DNA from: Cyclobacteriaceae bacterium | GTDB taxonomy: Bacteria; Bacteroidota; Bacteroidia; Cytophagales; Cyclobacteriaceae | NCBI GenBank assembly: GCA_019751475.1 | Contig: JAIENH010000463.1 | Span: 1-7,458 of the forward strand | DNA: 7,458 bases | Reading direction: 5' to 3' | Part shown: one piece after another, positions 6,255 through 7,458 of the stretch | How the letters are laid out: every line of letters starts with the position of its first letter | How positions within the stretch are numbered: the stretch's first letter is position 1 | Translations under genes and position numbers: made by a program | The notes under the pieces: model-generated | What the model was told of the DNA's origin: nothing | Database searches by the model: none | The model's input: only the letters and a program-made list of their open reading frames with translations

Positions 6255-6410
6255 TTTTGGCTTAAAAAAGCCTATTTTAGACTTCTGGACTTCTTTCGTT
6301 AAAAAATTTAGGCTTGGCATAAGGGTACAGACTGATGGGTGTGTTTTACTGTTTGAAAGCCCATAATAAACCGGCTTATGATTAATAGAAAACAAACAAA
6401 TTACCTACTT
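6255..6410 (+). promoter_or_regulatory. 156-bp leader before the second lipoprotein gene
   Basis: This gap is longer than any other in the + strand gene set. It carries three GGCTT (6259, 6311, 6373) and two AAGCC (6268, 6357) elements that permit competing stems, an 8-bp-period direct repeat (ACTTCT at 6281-6286 and 6289-6294), and an A-rich tract just before the start. A weak promoter candidate is TTG 6353-6355, 21 nt, TATGATTA 6377-6384 (four of six -7 positions). I see no recognisable riboswitch class. The gene downstream may be read through from the receptor operon, have its own promoter, or both. Confidence 0.3.
6259..6279 (+). terminator. Weak intrinsic terminator-like hairpin after the DUF4249 gene
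   Basis: GGCTT (6259-6263) and AAGCC (6268-6272) pair around an AAAA loop and are followed by TATTTTA, 5 bp after the DUF4249 stop. A 5-bp stem is marginal. The position just past the operon's last coupled gene supports a role in partial termination. The 3' arm can also pair, over 7 bp, with TAGGCTT at 6309-6315, which would undo the hairpin. Confidence 0.4.
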
Positions 6411-6427
6411 ATGAAAACAAACAAATT
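6388..6427 (+). repeat. 15-bp direct repeat spanning the lipoprotein start codon
   Basis: GAAAACAAACAAATT occurs exactly at 6388-6402 and again at 6413-6427, 25 bp apart. The second copy begins with the G of the ATG at 6411 and encodes the start of the signal peptide. Both copies are also preceded at short distance by CTTATG (6375-6380 and 6408-6413). An ATG at 6378 is in frame with 6411, so the region looks like a small local duplication of a gene start. Confidence 0.6.
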
Positions 6428-7458
6428 TTTAATGGTTCTGATGTTGGCGGGTACTTTTTCATTCCTTACCTCATGCGAAAGCAATGAGAAGATTGAACCT
6501 CAGCAAGACATTCTTCCCGCCAGGTTTAGTGTTGATATTCCTTCTTCCATCAGCAGCCAGGCTGGTGGACGAATTGGAGGCCGCACGGCTGATGATGCGA
6601 TCAGTGGCGATGATGTTTACAAAAATCTTAATACGTTCATCTTTGTGGGCGAGGCTGCCTCAAAGCTTGTAGAGGAATTTGTAAACGGCATACGCAAGTA
6701 CAAAATCTATCGCGTACAGTCCCTTACCTATACAGGCGATGATTTGCGCACTAAAAATTTGGTGGTTGAATCAAACGTGACCTTTGAAGGCGTGACGTGG
6801 AACTATCAACTCACCATTAGCGATGCAGAGTCGGCTGGCGAACCCGATGGTGGCAAGGCACTCCAAATATTCTGGAATAACAACAGCGCGTTGAATGGCA
6901 TCGCTATCATCAAGCCGTACAACTGTGATCGCATCAAAGAAAAAGATAACAAGAACTCTATCTTCCGCATTAACTATACAGAGCTTGGCAGTCAATACGA
7001 TGCGCAGATGGAAGTGCTTGCCTCAGGCCTTACTCTTGCCGACCCGGCTAAAGATCAATTCTCTATCGGATCGCTTCGCATGTTTGCCGGCAAGAAGAAC
7101 GATGTGGTAGATGTGTATGGAAACAGCAACCACCCGAACGCCATATTATTTTCACTGGATGGAAAGAAAGGTATCAACTATGCCTTCGTAGCATCTGGCA
7201 ATGAAGTAGCTGACATCGGTGTGGCCGAAGTGGGCTTGCCTTCCAGCAGCCTGAACAGCACTGATCGCAATGTTCTACTAAAAGACAATTCCGTAAAAAC
7301 GGTATTCACAAAATGGATCAACTCGTTTTTGCCTGGCATTGATCCCACTACTGTAAACAACTACCTGAAAAACACAGCGGCACCCGGCTACTTTGCGAAG
7401 AAAGGATTTATTGCCGGTGGTGTATCTCCTGGCAGCGCATGGGACACACTGGCCGGAC
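6411..7458 (+). CDS. Lipoprotein of unrecognised family (3' partial, runs off the window)
   Basis: The frame is open for 349 codons with no stop before the window edge. The N-terminus MKTNKFLMVLMLAGTFSFLTSC is a clear type II signal peptide with a good LTSC lipobox and the lipidated Cys at 22, followed by ESNEKIEP. ATG 6411 gives a normal-length signal peptide; the in-frame ATG 6378 would add 11 residues and is less likely. The mature part has no family I recognise. Visible segments include VQSLTYTGDDLRTKNLVVES, TFEGVTWNYQLTISD, LQIFWNNNSALNGIAIIKPY and KKGINYAFVASGNEVADIG, with beta-rich alternation and Gly/Asn/Asp-rich turns that suggest an extracytoplasmic globular fold. Position after the receptor/DUF4249 pair suggests a surface protein in the same regulon, possibly a ligand-handling or structural lipoprotein; this is inference. 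Codon use looks like that of its neighbours. Confidence 0.88.
   Translation, partial: MKTNKFLMVLMLAGTFSFLTSCESNEKIEPQQDILPARFSVDIPSSISSQAGGRIGGRTADDAISGDDVYKNLNTFIFVGEAASKLVEEFVNGIRKYKIYRVQSLTYTGDDLRTKNLVVESNVTFEGVTWNYQLTISDAESAGEPDGGKALQIFWNNNSALNGIAIIKPYNCDRIKEKDNKNSIFRINYTELGSQYDAQMEVLASGLTLADPAKDQFSIGSLRMFAGKKNDVVDVYGNSNHPNAILFSLDGKKGINYAFVASGNEVADIGVAEVGLPSSSLNSTDRNVLLKDNSVKTVFTKWINSFLPGIDPTTVNNYLKNTAAPGYFAKKGFIAGGVSPGSAWDTLAG

Noticed and set aside
1..7458. Defence system, prophage, CRISPR array or complete insertion sequence
   Set aside because: No repeats-plus-spacers, transposase, integrase or phage structural motifs were seen; the only accessory trace is the PIN toxin fragment.

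Overview
The window looks like chromosomal DNA of a Bacteroidota bacterium, probably of the Cytophagia/Cytophagales type. The basis is an ECF sigma factor / FecR-like anti-sigma factor (with DUF4974-type C-terminus) / TonB-dependent receptor with STN and carboxypeptidase-regulatory domains / DUF4249 lipoprotein, plus A-rich leaders and a lack of strong Shine-Dalgarno sites. The organism call is inference from gene families, not from a marker gene.

Layout. Positions 1-292 hold debris: the last 19 codons of an unrecognised gene, a strong small hairpin, and the C-terminal 59 residues of a PIN-domain (VapC-like) toxin gene with no start and no N-terminal catalytic half. Positions 307-1104 (minus strand) encode a two-helix membrane protein with a long coiled coil and a C-terminal helix-hairpin-helix domain. 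It is divergent from the main + strand gene set across a 126-bp gap.

The + strand set forms one likely transcription unit from 1231 to 6254: ECF sigma factor, FecR-like membrane anti-sigma factor, TonB-dependent receptor with an N-terminal STN signalling domain, and a DUF4249 lipoprotein whose start overlaps the receptor stop by ATGA. After a weak terminator-like hairpin and a 156-bp leader comes a second lipoprotein gene of unrecognised family that runs off the right edge.

How they work together (inference from the FecIRA paradigm): ligand binding at the outer-membrane receptor is passed through its periplasmic STN domain to the FecR C-terminus. FecR then frees or activates the sigma factor, which raises transcription of the receptor and its surface lipoproteins. 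The DUF4249 protein probably sits with the receptor at the cell surface. The substrate cannot be read from the sequence; iron-citrate should not be assumed. I see no CRISPR, tRNA, rRNA or complete mobile element. The most interesting non-coding signals are a stem-loop abutting the GTG start of the sigma gene, a 10-bp perfect inverted repeat inside the receptor gene, and a leader before the last lipoprotein with competing GGCTT/AAGCC pairings and a 15-bp direct repeat that spans the start codon.
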